50,694 bases of DNA from Mycobacterium sp. UM_CSW (GTDB taxonomy: Bacteria; Actinomycetota; Actinomycetes; Mycobacteriales; Mycobacteriaceae), in NCBI RefSeq assembly GCF_000455205.1, contig NZ_AUWQ01000036.1, forward strand, positions 1 through 50,694, written 5' to 3'. Shown one piece after another: positions 9,121 through 17,375 of this stretch. The stretch's first letter is position 1. Each line of letters starts with the position of its first letter. A model generated the notes under the pieces. That model saw nothing but the letters and a program-made list of their open reading frames with translations. It did not search any database and had not been told where the DNA came from. The position numbers and the translations under genes were made by a program.

Positions 9121-9495
9121 CTAGCCGGTGTCGGGTGAGCGTTGTTTGAAGAACACGCTGACGCGAGAGATCAGCCCGTCGTCACCCCGCTCGAAAAGAA
9201 TGCATTCGGGCCACGTCGCGCTGACGCCGTCGATCTCGAACGCCTCGGTCAACTCGACATAGGAAAGGCGATCGTTCACGTGGGAGACCCGCTGCACCTC
9301 CAGCCGGTGACCCTTGAGGGTCGTACACACCTTGCGCAGGTAGGCGACGTAGTGCTGCTTGCCCTCGACGACATCGCAGAACGGGCCCTCCCGGGTCAGT
9401 CCGTCGTCGGCGATGGTGGCGGCGAGGCCGTCCCAATCATGGGCGGCGAGGCATTCCAGGTAGCGCTCCACGACGCCGGCCCGGACCTCAGTCAC
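9121..9495 (-). CDS. NTF2/SnoaL-like fold protein
   Basis: The 124-aa protein has the pattern of an NTF2-like (SnoaL, DUF4440-type) domain: an N-terminal helix with VERYLECLAAHDWDGL, a strand and cup region, and a C-terminal run of beta strands with ATWPECILFERGDDGLISRVSVFF. Members of this fold are small-molecule isomerases, dehydratases or ligand-binding proteins; which one this is cannot be told from the sequence. I start at the GTG at 9495 because GAGGT lies eight bases upstream; an ATG at 9537 would add 14 residues lacking a ribosome binding site. The gene is divergent from the rhomboid gene with only about 70 bp between the starts. Confidence 0.75.
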   Translation of the reverse strand: MTEVRAGVVERYLECLAAHDWDGLAATIADDGLTREGPFCDVVEGKQHYVAYLRKVCTTLKGHRLEVQRVSHVNDRLSYVELTEAFEIDGVSATWPECILFERGDDGLISRVSVFFKQRSPDTG

Positions 9496-9562
9496 ATTCG
9501 GTGACCTCACGGAAAACACAGTAAGGCACCGCGGCAACCTGGGAAACGGTGAGAATAGTGCG

Positions 9563-10420
9563 ATGACTGCACCCAGGCCACCGGAGGCCGAAGCGCCGAC
9601 GTGCTACCGGCATCCCGGTCGCCAGACCTATCTCCGCTGCAACCGCTGCGAGCGCTACATCTGCCCGGACTGCATGCGCGCGGCCGCGGTCGGTCACCAA
9701 TGCGTGGAATGCGTGGAGGCGGGCGCCCGAAGCATTCGTCAGCCCCGCACGCAATTCGGCGGGCGGGAACGGACCGGCACGCCGGTGGTCACTTACGCGC
9801 TGATCGCGATCAACGTGGGAGTGTTCGCGCTGCAGATGTCGGTGCGGGGCTTGCAAAGTCAGCTCGTGCTGTGGCCACCCGCCGTCGCCGACGGCCAGCT
9901 GTACCGTTTGGTGACCTCGGCGTTCGTGCACTATGGCGCCGCTCATCTGCTGCTGAACATGTGGGCCCTGTACGTCGTGGGCCCGCCCCTCGAGATGCTG
10001 CTCGGCCGGTTGCGGTTCGGCGCGCTGTACGCGCTGAGCCTGCTGGGCGGGTCGGTGCTGGTCTATCTGATCACGCTGAACACGGCGACGGCGGGCGCGT
10101 CGGGCGCGGTGTTCGGCCTTTTCGGGGCCACGTTCGTGGTGGCGAAGCGGCTCAACCTCGACATGCGCTGGGTCGTCGCGGTCATCGTGATCAATTTGCT
10201 CTACACGTTCGTGGCTCCGGCCGTGAGTTCCGAACGGATCAGCTGGCAGGGCCACGTGGGCGGGCTGGTGACCGGCGGATTGGTCGCCGCGGCTTACGTT
10301 TACGCGCCGAGGGAACGCCGCAACCTGATCCAGGCCTCGGTGACCGTCCTGGCATCGGTTCTGTTTGCGGCGTTGATCTGGTGGCGCACGGGCGTTCTCG
10401 CGGCGGAGCTGTACCTGTGA
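9563..10420 (+). CDS. rhomboid intramembrane serine protease with N-terminal zinc-ribbon/B-box-like segment
   Basis: This 285-aa protein matches the position and type of Rv0110. Residues 14-50 contain six or more Cys/His residues in CYRHP, CNRC, CPDC and HQCVEC patterns, a probable zinc-binding module in the cytoplasm. From about residue 75 onward there are six hydrophobic segments. The catalytic serine is in GASGAVFG (Ser180) and the partner histidine in QGHVGGL (His231); the HLLLNMWALY segment is the conserved rhomboid helix-2 motif. It should cleave transmembrane substrates within the lipid bilayer. The stop codon overlaps the GTG of the next gene, so the two are coupled. Substrates are unknown. 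Confidence 0.93.
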   Translation: MTAPRPPEAEAPTCYRHPGRQTYLRCNRCERYICPDCMRAAAVGHQCVECVEAGARSIRQPRTQFGGRERTGTPVVTYALIAINVGVFALQMSVRGLQSQLVLWPPAVADGQLYRLVTSAFVHYGAAHLLLNMWALYVVGPPLEMLLGRLRFGALYALSLLGGSVLVYLITLNTATAGASGAVFGLFGATFVVAKRLNLDMRWVVAVIVINLLYTFVAPAVSSERISWQGHVGGLVTGGLVAAAYVYAPRERRNLIQASVTVLASVLFAALIWWRTGVLAAELYL

Positions 10421-10878
10421 GCTGGTGGACGGCGCACGCCGAAACCGAGCTGTCAGAAGATGTCCCCGCGCCGCCCGACGACGTCCGCGATTTCTACGTG
10501 GATCTGGACAACATCAAACTCGTGCATCCGCTGATCGTGTCGGTGCAGGCGACGTCGCGCGCCGAAACGCCGGAAGGCTACCTGCAGAGCTACCGGGTGG
10601 TGGACCGCATTCCATTGGGGCCGTTCACCATGCGGATCACCTATCGCGCGCGGCTGCACGTCCGGACGGACGGCGAGGTGACGACCGAGGCCGATCAGTC
10701 GCCGGGGGTGCGCCTGCGCGGAAGCGTGAGCTTCGCGCCGATCGACGGCGGAACCCGCGTCACCGAGCGGATCCTGATCGCCGCGCCCCGCCCGCTCGCC
10801 GCGATGACCACGCGGGAGGCCGTCAAAGCGCATACCGAGATGCTGGCCGGCATCCGGCGCCACTTCGAATCCGGTTGA
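10417..10878 (+). CDS. SRPBCC (polyketide cyclase/START-like) protein
   Basis: The 153-aa product starts with GTG inside the rhomboid stop (GTGA overlap). The pattern of an N-terminal strand, paired helices (PDDVRDFYVDLDNIKLVHP), seven beta strands and a long C-terminal helix (EAVKAHTEMLAGIRRHFES) is that of the SRPBCC helix-grip fold, which binds hydrophobic ligands in a deep cavity. There are no obvious catalytic residues. It is the last rightward gene before the island: its stop is 12 bases from the convergent stop of the alcohol dehydrogenase gene, so it marks the left edge of the catabolic island. Confidence 0.8.
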   Translation: MSWWTAHAETELSEDVPAPPDDVRDFYVDLDNIKLVHPLIVSVQATSRAETPEGYLQSYRVVDRIPLGPFTMRITYRARLHVRTDGEVTTEADQSPGVRLRGSVSFAPIDGGTRVTERILIAAPRPLAAMTTREAVKAHTEMLAGIRRHFESG

Positions 10879-10890
10879 ACGGGCAGCGTT

Positions 10891-12051
10891 TTAGGCGCCG
10901 GCGAAATCGATGATCCCGCGAATGTTGCGCCCTTCGCGCAGGTCCGCGAACGCCTCGTTGATCTGGTCGAGCCCATAGTGACGGGTGACCAGCTCGTCCA
11001 GTTTCAACGCGCCCGCCTGATACAACGACAGCAGCAGCGGCACGCTGGTGCGCGGGTTCATCCCGCCGTAGAGGGCTCCCCGGAGTTGTTTGGCCGACAG
11101 CGTCATCTCCTGCAGGACCAACGGCGTCGGGGGCTCGGTGTACGGGGTGATGCCGGTGAGCACGCAGACCCCGCCCTTGCGGAGCAGCGTCATCGCCAAC
11201 GGGATCAGGTCCACGTGCACAACGCCGGGGCAGACGACGACGCGGTCGGCCATCAGGCCGGCGGTGATCTCTCTGACCAAGGGGATCGCGTCCTGCGCGG
11301 ACGCGGCGGTGTGCGTGGCACCGAAAATCTTGGCCGAATCCCGCTTGGATTCAACGGGATCCACCGCGACCACATATTTTGCGCCGACGGCGCGCGCGCC
11401 CTGCAGGGCGTTCATCCCGACGCCGCCGGCGCCGATGACGACGACGGTGTCCCCCGGTTCGGTCTCCGCCGAGACCGTCGCGGACCCCCAGCCGGTGCTG
11501 ACACCGCAGGAGACCAGTGAGGCGGCGTGGAAGGGTATCGCGTCGTCGATCTTGATGACGGACCTCTCGGACAGCACCGCGTATTCCGCGAAAGTCCCCA
11601 GTTGCCCATACGCCAACAGGTTTTCGTCGCCGAGGTGCCGGCGGCACGTTCCGTCGGTGGGCATCTCCCGCACGAACAGGCTCGCGCCGATATCGCAAAT
11701 GTAGCTTTGACCGTTGACGCAGAACCGGCAGCTGCCGCACGCGGGGATGAACGAGAGCGCCACGTGGTCCCCGGGCCGCACCGTCGTCACGCCCGGCCCG
11801 ACCTCCGCGACGACGCCGGCGCCCTCGTGGCCACCCAGCAGCGGGAACCAGTCCGGCGCGGGCTGACCGCTCGCGGCCAGCACTTCGGGGGTGGGCACCA
11901 CGTCGCCGGTAAACACGTGGTCATCGGAATGGCAGATTCCGGCCACGGCCATCCGCACCAGGACCTCGCCGCCGCGTGGCGGGTCGAGAGTGATCTCGCG
12001 GACCTCCCAGTCCTCGCCGACGCCGCGCAGCACGGCGGCACGACACTTCAT
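10891..12051 (-). CDS. zinc-dependent alcohol dehydrogenase (AdhB/AdhD type)
   Basis: The 386-aa enzyme is a class III-like medium-chain alcohol dehydrogenase. Catalytic zinc ligands are in GICHSDD and GHEGAG, the structural zinc lobe is CGSCRFCVNGQSYIC, and the nucleotide site is GAGGVGMNALQGA. It resembles the mycobacterial AdhB/AdhD group, some members of which keep a tightly bound nicotinamide cofactor (NDMA-dependent). It should oxidise a primary or secondary alcohol to an aldehyde or ketone. It is the last gene of the eleven-gene leftward operon; its ATG at 12051 overlaps the TGA of the preceding acyl-CoA ligase gene. With the operon's aldehyde dehydrogenase it can take an alcohol to an acid. 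Confidence 0.92.
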   Translation of the reverse strand: MKCRAAVLRGVGEDWEVREITLDPPRGGEVLVRMAVAGICHSDDHVFTGDVVPTPEVLAASGQPAPDWFPLLGGHEGAGVVAEVGPGVTTVRPGDHVALSFIPACGSCRFCVNGQSYICDIGASLFVREMPTDGTCRRHLGDENLLAYGQLGTFAEYAVLSERSVIKIDDAIPFHAASLVSCGVSTGWGSATVSAETEPGDTVVVIGAGGVGMNALQGARAVGAKYVVAVDPVESKRDSAKIFGATHTAASAQDAIPLVREITAGLMADRVVVCPGVVHVDLIPLAMTLLRKGGVCVLTGITPYTEPPTPLVLQEMTLSAKQLRGALYGGMNPRTSVPLLLSLYQAGALKLDELVTRHYGLDQINEAFADLREGRNIRGIIDFAGA

Positions 12052-13727
12052 GGCAAACCTCCTGCTTCGGTCAGTCGCTTGACGGCCAGCTCCCGAAGTT
12101 CGCCGGCCTTGATCTTGGCGTTGCCCGTCACCGCCACTTCGTCCTCGCGGAAGAACAGCACTTGGCGCGGCACCTTGTAACTCGCCAATCGTTGCCGCAT
12201 GCGCCCCAAAAGCTCTGTGGTGTCGATGATTACACCGTCGTGTGGCACGACGCAGGCGACGACGACCTCCCCGAGGGTGTGATGCGGAACGCCGACGGTC
12301 TGGGCAACCTTGACGCCCGGCTGCGCCATGAGGGCCTCGTCGACTTCGCGGGGGGAGACGTTGGCGCCGCCGGTCTTGATGATGTCGGTCAGCCGGCCTT
12401 GCCAGTAGAGCCGCCCCTCGTCGTCGAGGTAGCCGCCGTCGCCGGTCGGGAAGAAGCCCTCGGAATCGAGCGTCTCGTCGAGCGGGGTGCCGAGATAGCC
12501 GAGCATGAGTGTCGGCCCCTTGACGCAGATCTCGCCCGCCTGGCCGCGCGGGACGGTGCCGCCGGTAAGCGGATCGGCGATCTTCAACGTCACACCGGGC
12601 AGCGCCACCCCGAAGCTGTCCGCGTGGACCTCGGGTGGGGTGTTGGCGGGATAACCCGTTGTGATCGTGAATGTTTCGGTGTTGCCGTAGGCGTGGCCCG
12701 GCTCGTGCCACTCGCCCGACACCGTCGGATGGTGGGCGATGGGAGTCTTGAAATCCGCGAACCGCACGCTGCTCAGGTCGACCATGCTCCAGTTGGGCGC
12801 GCCCTCCAACTGGGCCCACTGGTGGGGCCACGCGAACGGGAAGTTCACCCGCTCGGCCTGCATGAGCTCGAGCGCCTCGGCGGCGTCGAACGTCGATTGC
12901 AGCACCAGTGTCCCGCCACTGGCCAGCGTGGATCCGAGCACCATCGTGAAATTGCCGGACCAGAAGAAGCCGTTGGCGGTCCAGCCGCGAACGTGGTCGT
13001 CCGGGCTGAACCCATACATGCGCCGGAATCGCCACAGCTGTATGCACACCCCGCGGTGCGCGCCGAGGATGCCCTTCGGCTTGCTGGTCGAGCCGGACGA
13101 GAAGAACAGCACGGCGGAATCGCTGGGATACACCGCCGCGGCAGTCGCCTCGACCAGCTCGCGCGGCTCGTCGTGGCCGGACGACAGGAACTCGGGCCAC
13201 GATTCGATGCCCGGCGCCGGGTCACCGACGAGCGCGAGTTTGCGCAAGTACGGATAGGTCGCCGGGTCCAGCTCGGCCAGCACGGCCGCGAAGTCCTTCG
13301 TCAGCACCCTGCGTTCGAACAACAGCACCGCGATGGCGGAGGCCCGGATCAGATGATCCAGTTCGGGCGGCGTCGAAAACGTGCTCAACGGGACGGCGAT
13401 GCCCCCGGCCAAGGAGGTGCCGAACACTGCGGCAAGCCATTCCGGCCGGTTTGTCATCAACACCCCGACGCGGGTGCCGTTGCCCACGCCGCACGCGCGC
13501 AACGCGCGCGCCACCTCGATCGCGCGGTCCCAGAGTTCGGCGTACGTCCACCGGGTGACGCTGTCGGCGGTGCGCCACACCAGCGCCTCGCGCGGGCCGT
13601 ACGTCCGCGTCACGTCGTGCAGGAAGCCCGGCAGCGTGAGCGATCCGAGCCCGGGCTCATCCGACAGCGGTGGCCCGGAAACGATCGAAAGAACCTGTGC
13701 CGCTTGCGGATCCGTCTCGTCGGCCAT
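12048..13727 (-). CDS. AMP-forming acyl-CoA ligase
   Basis: The 559-aa ANL-superfamily enzyme has the P-loop FFSSGSTSKPKG (the usual TTG is STS), the motif YGNTETFTI, the PTGDGGYLDDEGRLYWQGR block with the adenylate-binding Asp and Arg, and a C-terminal NAKIKAGEL Lys region. It should activate a carboxylate formed in the pathway to its CoA thioester. It is coupled on both sides: its stop overlaps the alcohol dehydrogenase start and its ATG lies two bases after the dehydratase stop. It is one of two ligases in the island, the other being at 27840. Substrate specificity cannot be inferred from motifs alone. Confidence 0.9.
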   Translation of the reverse strand: MADETDPQAAQVLSIVSGPPLSDEPGLGSLTLPGFLHDVTRTYGPREALVWRTADSVTRWTYAELWDRAIEVARALRACGVGNGTRVGVLMTNRPEWLAAVFGTSLAGGIAVPLSTFSTPPELDHLIRASAIAVLLFERRVLTKDFAAVLAELDPATYPYLRKLALVGDPAPGIESWPEFLSSGHDEPRELVEATAAAVYPSDSAVLFFSSGSTSKPKGILGAHRGVCIQLWRFRRMYGFSPDDHVRGWTANGFFWSGNFTMVLGSTLASGGTLVLQSTFDAAEALELMQAERVNFPFAWPHQWAQLEGAPNWSMVDLSSVRFADFKTPIAHHPTVSGEWHEPGHAYGNTETFTITTGYPANTPPEVHADSFGVALPGVTLKIADPLTGGTVPRGQAGEICVKGPTLMLGYLGTPLDETLDSEGFFPTGDGGYLDDEGRLYWQGRLTDIIKTGGANVSPREVDEALMAQPGVKVAQTVGVPHHTLGEVVVACVVPHDGVIIDTTELLGRMRQRLASYKVPRQVLFFREDEVAVTGNAKIKAGELRELAVKRLTEAGGLP

Positions 13728-13729
13728 GG

Positions 13730-14926
13730 CTACAACGGGAGTTCCACCTCGGCCGTGCAGCCGACCAGCATTTCCCCGTTCTGGTTGGTCAGTCGCAGCT
13801 TCACCTGGACCAGCGGCACACCCCAGGCCGACTCCGTTTGCTTGTCGACGATCTCGGCATCGAAATATGTCACGTCGCCCTCGAAGGCGGGCGTGCGGAA
13901 GTCGGCCTTGGAGTGACGCACCAAGCCGTCGTGGCCGGCCCAGTACGCGAGATAGTCGGTGCACCACGCGCCCATCGTGGCGCCGTAGCCGTAGGCGCGC
14001 GCCATGCCCACCTCGCTGGCCCGCTCGGCGTCGATGTGTCCACGCGACGGACCGACGTAAAGCCCGTCGCGCTTGCGCGGATCGATCTTCGCGTCTTCTT
14101 CGTCGAAGGCAAAGTCCTTGCCCCAGCCGGGATCCTGATAGACCCAGGGATCCTCGATGCCCGCTGGCGCCACCCACTCGAAGGTGCCCCAGATGTTGAA
14201 CAAGAACGCCCGGTATTCGGTGGTGAAGCTGGCGATGCTGTGCGGGCCGATCACCCGACGCGGCAGCGTGTCGCCGACCTTGACCTCGTCGAAGCGGGGC
14301 GAAACACCCAGCCGGTTGGACTCGAGCCACTCGCGCCGCAGCCTCTCGACGGCCTCGAGTTCGATTTGCGTCCAGCGCTTGATCTCGCCGAGCTGGTTTT
14401 CGAACATGCCACGCTTGGTGGCTTCCTCGTACAGATAGCGGATCGCGGTGGAACGCTCGCGCGCCACCAGGGCGCCGTGCTGGTTCTTGTGGACGGTGTC
14501 GCCGCGCGAAAACATCGTGGGGCCGGCGAATTTCGTCTCGGTCACCTTGTAGTCGTGGAACCGGCGCTCCTGGAACAACTTATCCCCGGGCCGAACCGGA
14601 CAGCCGTAGAACCACCACTCCTCGCCGCCGAAGATCAAGTGGCTGTTCGGGATGTGGCCGACACATGCCGGCGCTGCGCCGTGCCCGTAGTCCAGGGCTA
14701 CCGCGATGGACTGCGGCGCGACGATGCCACCGAACTTCGACTCGCGCGCGAACTGCTCGTCCCAGTGCAGCGGATTGGGGTAGTCCATCGCCATCACCCA
14801 GCGCCGAATGTCCGAGGAGCTGCACGGATCCCACAACTGACCGCCGCCGATCGGCTTGCCGACCCGGTGATCGACGTCGGACAGATCGAGGTGGGCGTCC
14901 GCGGGCTTGGTCGTCTTCTTCGTCAT
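13730..14926 (-). CDS. double-hotdog acyl dehydratase (FAS1-like/MaoC)
   Basis: The 398-aa protein consists of two hotdog folds. The N-terminal half has the MaoC_dehydrat_N/FAS1-like dehydratase pattern (VMAMDYPNPLHWDEQFAR, then a GGIVAPQSIA turn). The C-terminal half has a hotdog helix around ASEVGMARAYGYGATMGAWCTDYLA followed by strands ending in GCTAEVEL. Such proteins hydrate enoyl-CoA or dehydrate 3-hydroxyacyl-CoA. The central region (RWTQIELEAVERLRREW) is a charged linker. It lies between the acyl-CoA ligase and an enoyl/acrylyl-CoA-type reductase, which fits hydration-reduction chemistry on a CoA ester. It starts at the ATG at 14926, 12 bases after the reductase stop. Confidence 0.83.
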   Translation of the reverse strand: MTKKTTKPADAHLDLSDVDHRVGKPIGGGQLWDPCSSSDIRRWVMAMDYPNPLHWDEQFARESKFGGIVAPQSIAVALDYGHGAAPACVGHIPNSHLIFGGEEWWFYGCPVRPGDKLFQERRFHDYKVTETKFAGPTMFSRGDTVHKNQHGALVARERSTAIRYLYEEATKRGMFENQLGEIKRWTQIELEAVERLRREWLESNRLGVSPRFDEVKVGDTLPRRVIGPHSIASFTTEYRAFLFNIWGTFEWVAPAGIEDPWVYQDPGWGKDFAFDEEDAKIDPRKRDGLYVGPSRGHIDAERASEVGMARAYGYGATMGAWCTDYLAYWAGHDGLVRHSKADFRTPAFEGDVTYFDAEIVDKQTESAWGVPLVQVKLRLTNQNGEMLVGCTAEVELPL

Positions 14927-14937
14927 CGGCGCTCCCG

Positions 14938-15921
14938 TCAGCGGTTGACGTCGACGACGATCCGGCCGCGCACCTTGCCATCCATGAGTTCGCCGGCCGA
15001 GGCGATGGCTTCGCCCAGCCCGATCTCTCGGGCGATCGCATCGAGCGCGCCGGCGTCCAGGTCGCGTGCCAGGCGTTCCCAGGCGGTCAGCCGCCGCTGC
15101 TTGGGCGCCATCACGCTGTCGATGCCGAGCAGCGAGACACCGCGCAGGATGAACGGCGCGACGGTCGCCGGGAAGTCCATGCCGCCGGCCAGGCCGCACG
15201 CGGTGACCGCGCCGCCGTACCGGGTCTGCGCGCAGGCGTTGGCCAGGGTGTGGCTGCCGACGGTGTCGACGACGCCCGCCCAACGCTCCTTCTGCAGCGG
15301 CTTGCCCGCCTCGCTCAATTCGGCGCGGTCCAACACCGTCACGGCGCCGAGTTGCTGGAGGAACTGCTCTTCCGACGACTTGCCTGTCGCCGCGGCCACT
15401 TTGAACCCGGCCGCGGTCAACAGCGCGATCGCGACGGTGCCCACGCCGCCGGTCGCGCCGGTCACCAGGACCTCGCCCTGATCGGGGGAGACCCCGTGTT
15501 GCAGGAGTGCTTCGACGCAAAGGCTGGCGGTGTAGCCGGCGGTGCCGATCGCCATCGCCTGGTGGGTGGTGAAGGCGGCGGGCAGGGACACCAGCCAGTC
15601 ACCGTTGAGGCGGGCTCGCTGAGCCAGCCCGCCCCAATGCGTCTCGCCGACGCCCCAACCGTTGAGCACCACGCGGTCGCCCTTGCTCCAGTCGGCGTGG
15701 CTGCTCTCGGTCACCACGCCGGCGAGGTCGATACCGGGCACCATCGGAAACTTGCGCACGACGGGCGATTTGCCCGTGATGGCCAGGCCGTCCTTGTAGT
15801 TCAGCGTGGAGTACTCGACGTCGACGCTGACGTCACCGTCGGGCAGCTGGGCCTCGTCCAGCTCGGTGACCCCGACGGTTTGTCCCGCGTCACCCTTGTC
15901 GATCAAGACTGCTGAAAACAT
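14938..15921 (-). CDS. AcuI/YhdH-type zinc-free MDR oxidoreductase
   Basis: This 327-aa medium-chain reductase lacks the zinc ligands of alcohol dehydrogenases. It has the family's marker motifs: [16 protein letters not shown] near the N terminus, [25 protein letters not shown], and the NADP-binding [16 protein letters not shown]. The YhdH/AcuI group includes acrylyl-CoA reductases that reduce 2-enoyl thioesters with NADPH; other members act on quinones or enones. Its operon position, seven bases downstream of the aldehyde dehydrogenase gene and just upstream of a hotdog dehydratase, suits reduction of a short unsaturated CoA ester. The assignment to CoA esters rather than enones is inference. 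Confidence 0.85.
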   Translation of the reverse strand: MFSAVLIDKGDAGQTVGVTELDEAQLPDGDVSVDVEYSTLNYKDGLAITGKSPVVRKFPMVPGIDLAGVVTESSHADWSKGDRVVLNGWGVGETHWGGLAQRARLNGDWLVSLPAAFTTHQAMAIGTAGYTASLCVEALLQHGVSPDQGEVLVTGATGGVGTVAIALLTAAGFKVAAATGKSSEEQFLQQLGAVTVLDRAELSEAGKPLQKERWAGVVDTVGSHTLANACAQTRYGGAVTACGLAGGMDFPATVAPFILRGVSLLGIDSVMAPKQRRLTAWERLARDLDAGALDAIAREIGLGEAIASAGELMDGKVRGRIVVDVNR

Positions 15922-15928
15922 CTGTGCT

Positions 15929-17359
15929 TCATCCCTTCTGGGGCGCGTAGCCCAGGGTGCTCTTGACCTCCAGATACTCGTGGAACCCGAACTCGCTCCA
16001 CTCGCGACCGTTGCCGCTGTGCTTGTAGCCGCCGAACGCCGAGTTCATGTCGAAGGCGTGGTTGATCGTCACCCAGCCGGCGCGGATCTTGCGGGCCACC
16101 TCCCGGGCCTTGTCGAGGTCGGCCCCGGAGACATAGCCGGCCAGGCCGTAGTCGGTGTCGTTGGCGATCTGCACGGCCTGGTCGAGGTCGTCGTAGCCGA
16201 GGATGCACAGCACCGGGCCGAAGACCTCCTCGCGCGCGATCGTCATGTCGTTGGTGACGTTAGCGAAGACGGTCGGCCTGACGTAGTAACCCTTGTCCAG
16301 CTCCGCCGGCCGGCCCGGGCCGCCGGCCACGACCGTCGCGCCCTCGTCGATGCCCTTCTGGATCAGGCCCTGGACCTTTTCGAATTGCGCCTGGGAGGCC
16401 ACCGGTCCGATCGCCCTCTTGTCCTCGGGATTACCGACTTTCACCTGCTCGGCGACCTCGCGTGCGATGTCGATGGCCTCGGCCATCCGCGAATTCGGGA
16501 CCAGCATGCGGGACGGGGCGTTACAGCTCTGCCCGGTATTCGGCATCATGTTGGCCACGCCGGCGCGGACGCTGTCGGCGAATCCCGCGTCGTCGAGGAC
16601 GATGTTGGGGCTCTTGCCGCCGAGTTCCTGGGTCACCCGCTTCACCGTCGTCGCGGCGTTCCTGGCCACCTCGACACCGGCACGCGTGGACCCGGTGAAC
16701 GACACCATGTCGATATCGGGGTGGCTGGCCAGCGCGACGCCGACGCCCGGGCCGTCGCCGTTGACCAGGTTGTAGACCCCGGCCGGGACGCCCGCCGCAT
16801 CGAGGATCTCGGTGAAGATGTAGGCGGAGAAGGGCGCCACCTCGGACGGCTTCAGGATCATCGTGCACCCGGTCGCCAGCGCGGGGTAGACCTTGACCGC
16901 GATCTGGTTGAGCGGCCAGTTCCACGGCGTGATCAGCCCGCACACGCCGATCGGCTCCTTGGCGATCAGCGTCGCCCCGTGCTGTTCGGAGAACTGGAAG
17001 TTCTTCAGCACGTCGATCGCCGTCACCAGGTGACCGAGCCCGAGCTGCACCTGCGGGCCGGCGGCCAGCGACGGCGGCGCGCCCATTTCCTCGGTGACGG
17101 CGTCGGCCAGATCGCCCGCCCGTTTGCCGTATTCGGCGAGGATCGCCTCCAGCAGTTCGAGGCGTTGTTCGCGGGTGCTTTGCGACCAGCCGTCGAAAGC
17201 GCGCCGGGCGGCGTTGACCGCCACGTCGACGTCGGCGGCCGAGCCGAGCGAGATCTTTCCCGCGACCTGTTCGGTGGCCGGGTTCTCGACGTCGAAGGTG
17301 TTGGGCCGCACCGGGTCGACCCAGCGGCCGTCGATGTAGAACTTCAAGTACTCGCGCAT
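15929..17359 (-). CDS. aldehyde dehydrogenase
   Basis: The 476-aa enzyme carries the full aldehyde dehydrogenase set: the oxyanion Asn in TPWNWPLNQ, the general-base Glu in QELGGKSP, the nucleophile Cys in [11 protein letters not shown], and EEVFGPVL toward the C terminus. It is of normal family length. It should oxidise an aldehyde to the acid with NAD(P)+. It sits between the ThDP enzyme gene (16-base gap) and the AcuI-like gene. Two sources for its aldehyde are present in the same operon: the alcohol dehydrogenase, and carbon-carbon cleavage by the ThDP enzyme if that is a lyase. Confidence 0.94.
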   Translation of the reverse strand: MREYLKFYIDGRWVDPVRPNTFDVENPATEQVAGKISLGSAADVDVAVNAARRAFDGWSQSTREQRLELLEAILAEYGKRAGDLADAVTEEMGAPPSLAAGPQVQLGLGHLVTAIDVLKNFQFSEQHGATLIAKEPIGVCGLITPWNWPLNQIAVKVYPALATGCTMILKPSEVAPFSAYIFTEILDAAGVPAGVYNLVNGDGPGVGVALASHPDIDMVSFTGSTRAGVEVARNAATTVKRVTQELGGKSPNIVLDDAGFADSVRAGVANMMPNTGQSCNAPSRMLVPNSRMAEAIDIAREVAEQVKVGNPEDKRAIGPVASQAQFEKVQGLIQKGIDEGATVVAGGPGRPAELDKGYYVRPTVFANVTNDMTIAREEVFGPVLCILGYDDLDQAVQIANDTDYGLAGYVSGADLDKAREVARKIRAGWVTINHAFDMNSAFGGYKHSGNGREWSEFGFHEYLEVKSTLGYAPQKG

Positions 17360-17375
17360 GACTACTCCTTACTAC

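Noticed and set aside
12162-15481. Long plus-strand open frames opposite the ligase, dehydratase and reductase genes
   Set aside because: They lack domains and lie wholly antisense to well-supported enzymes.
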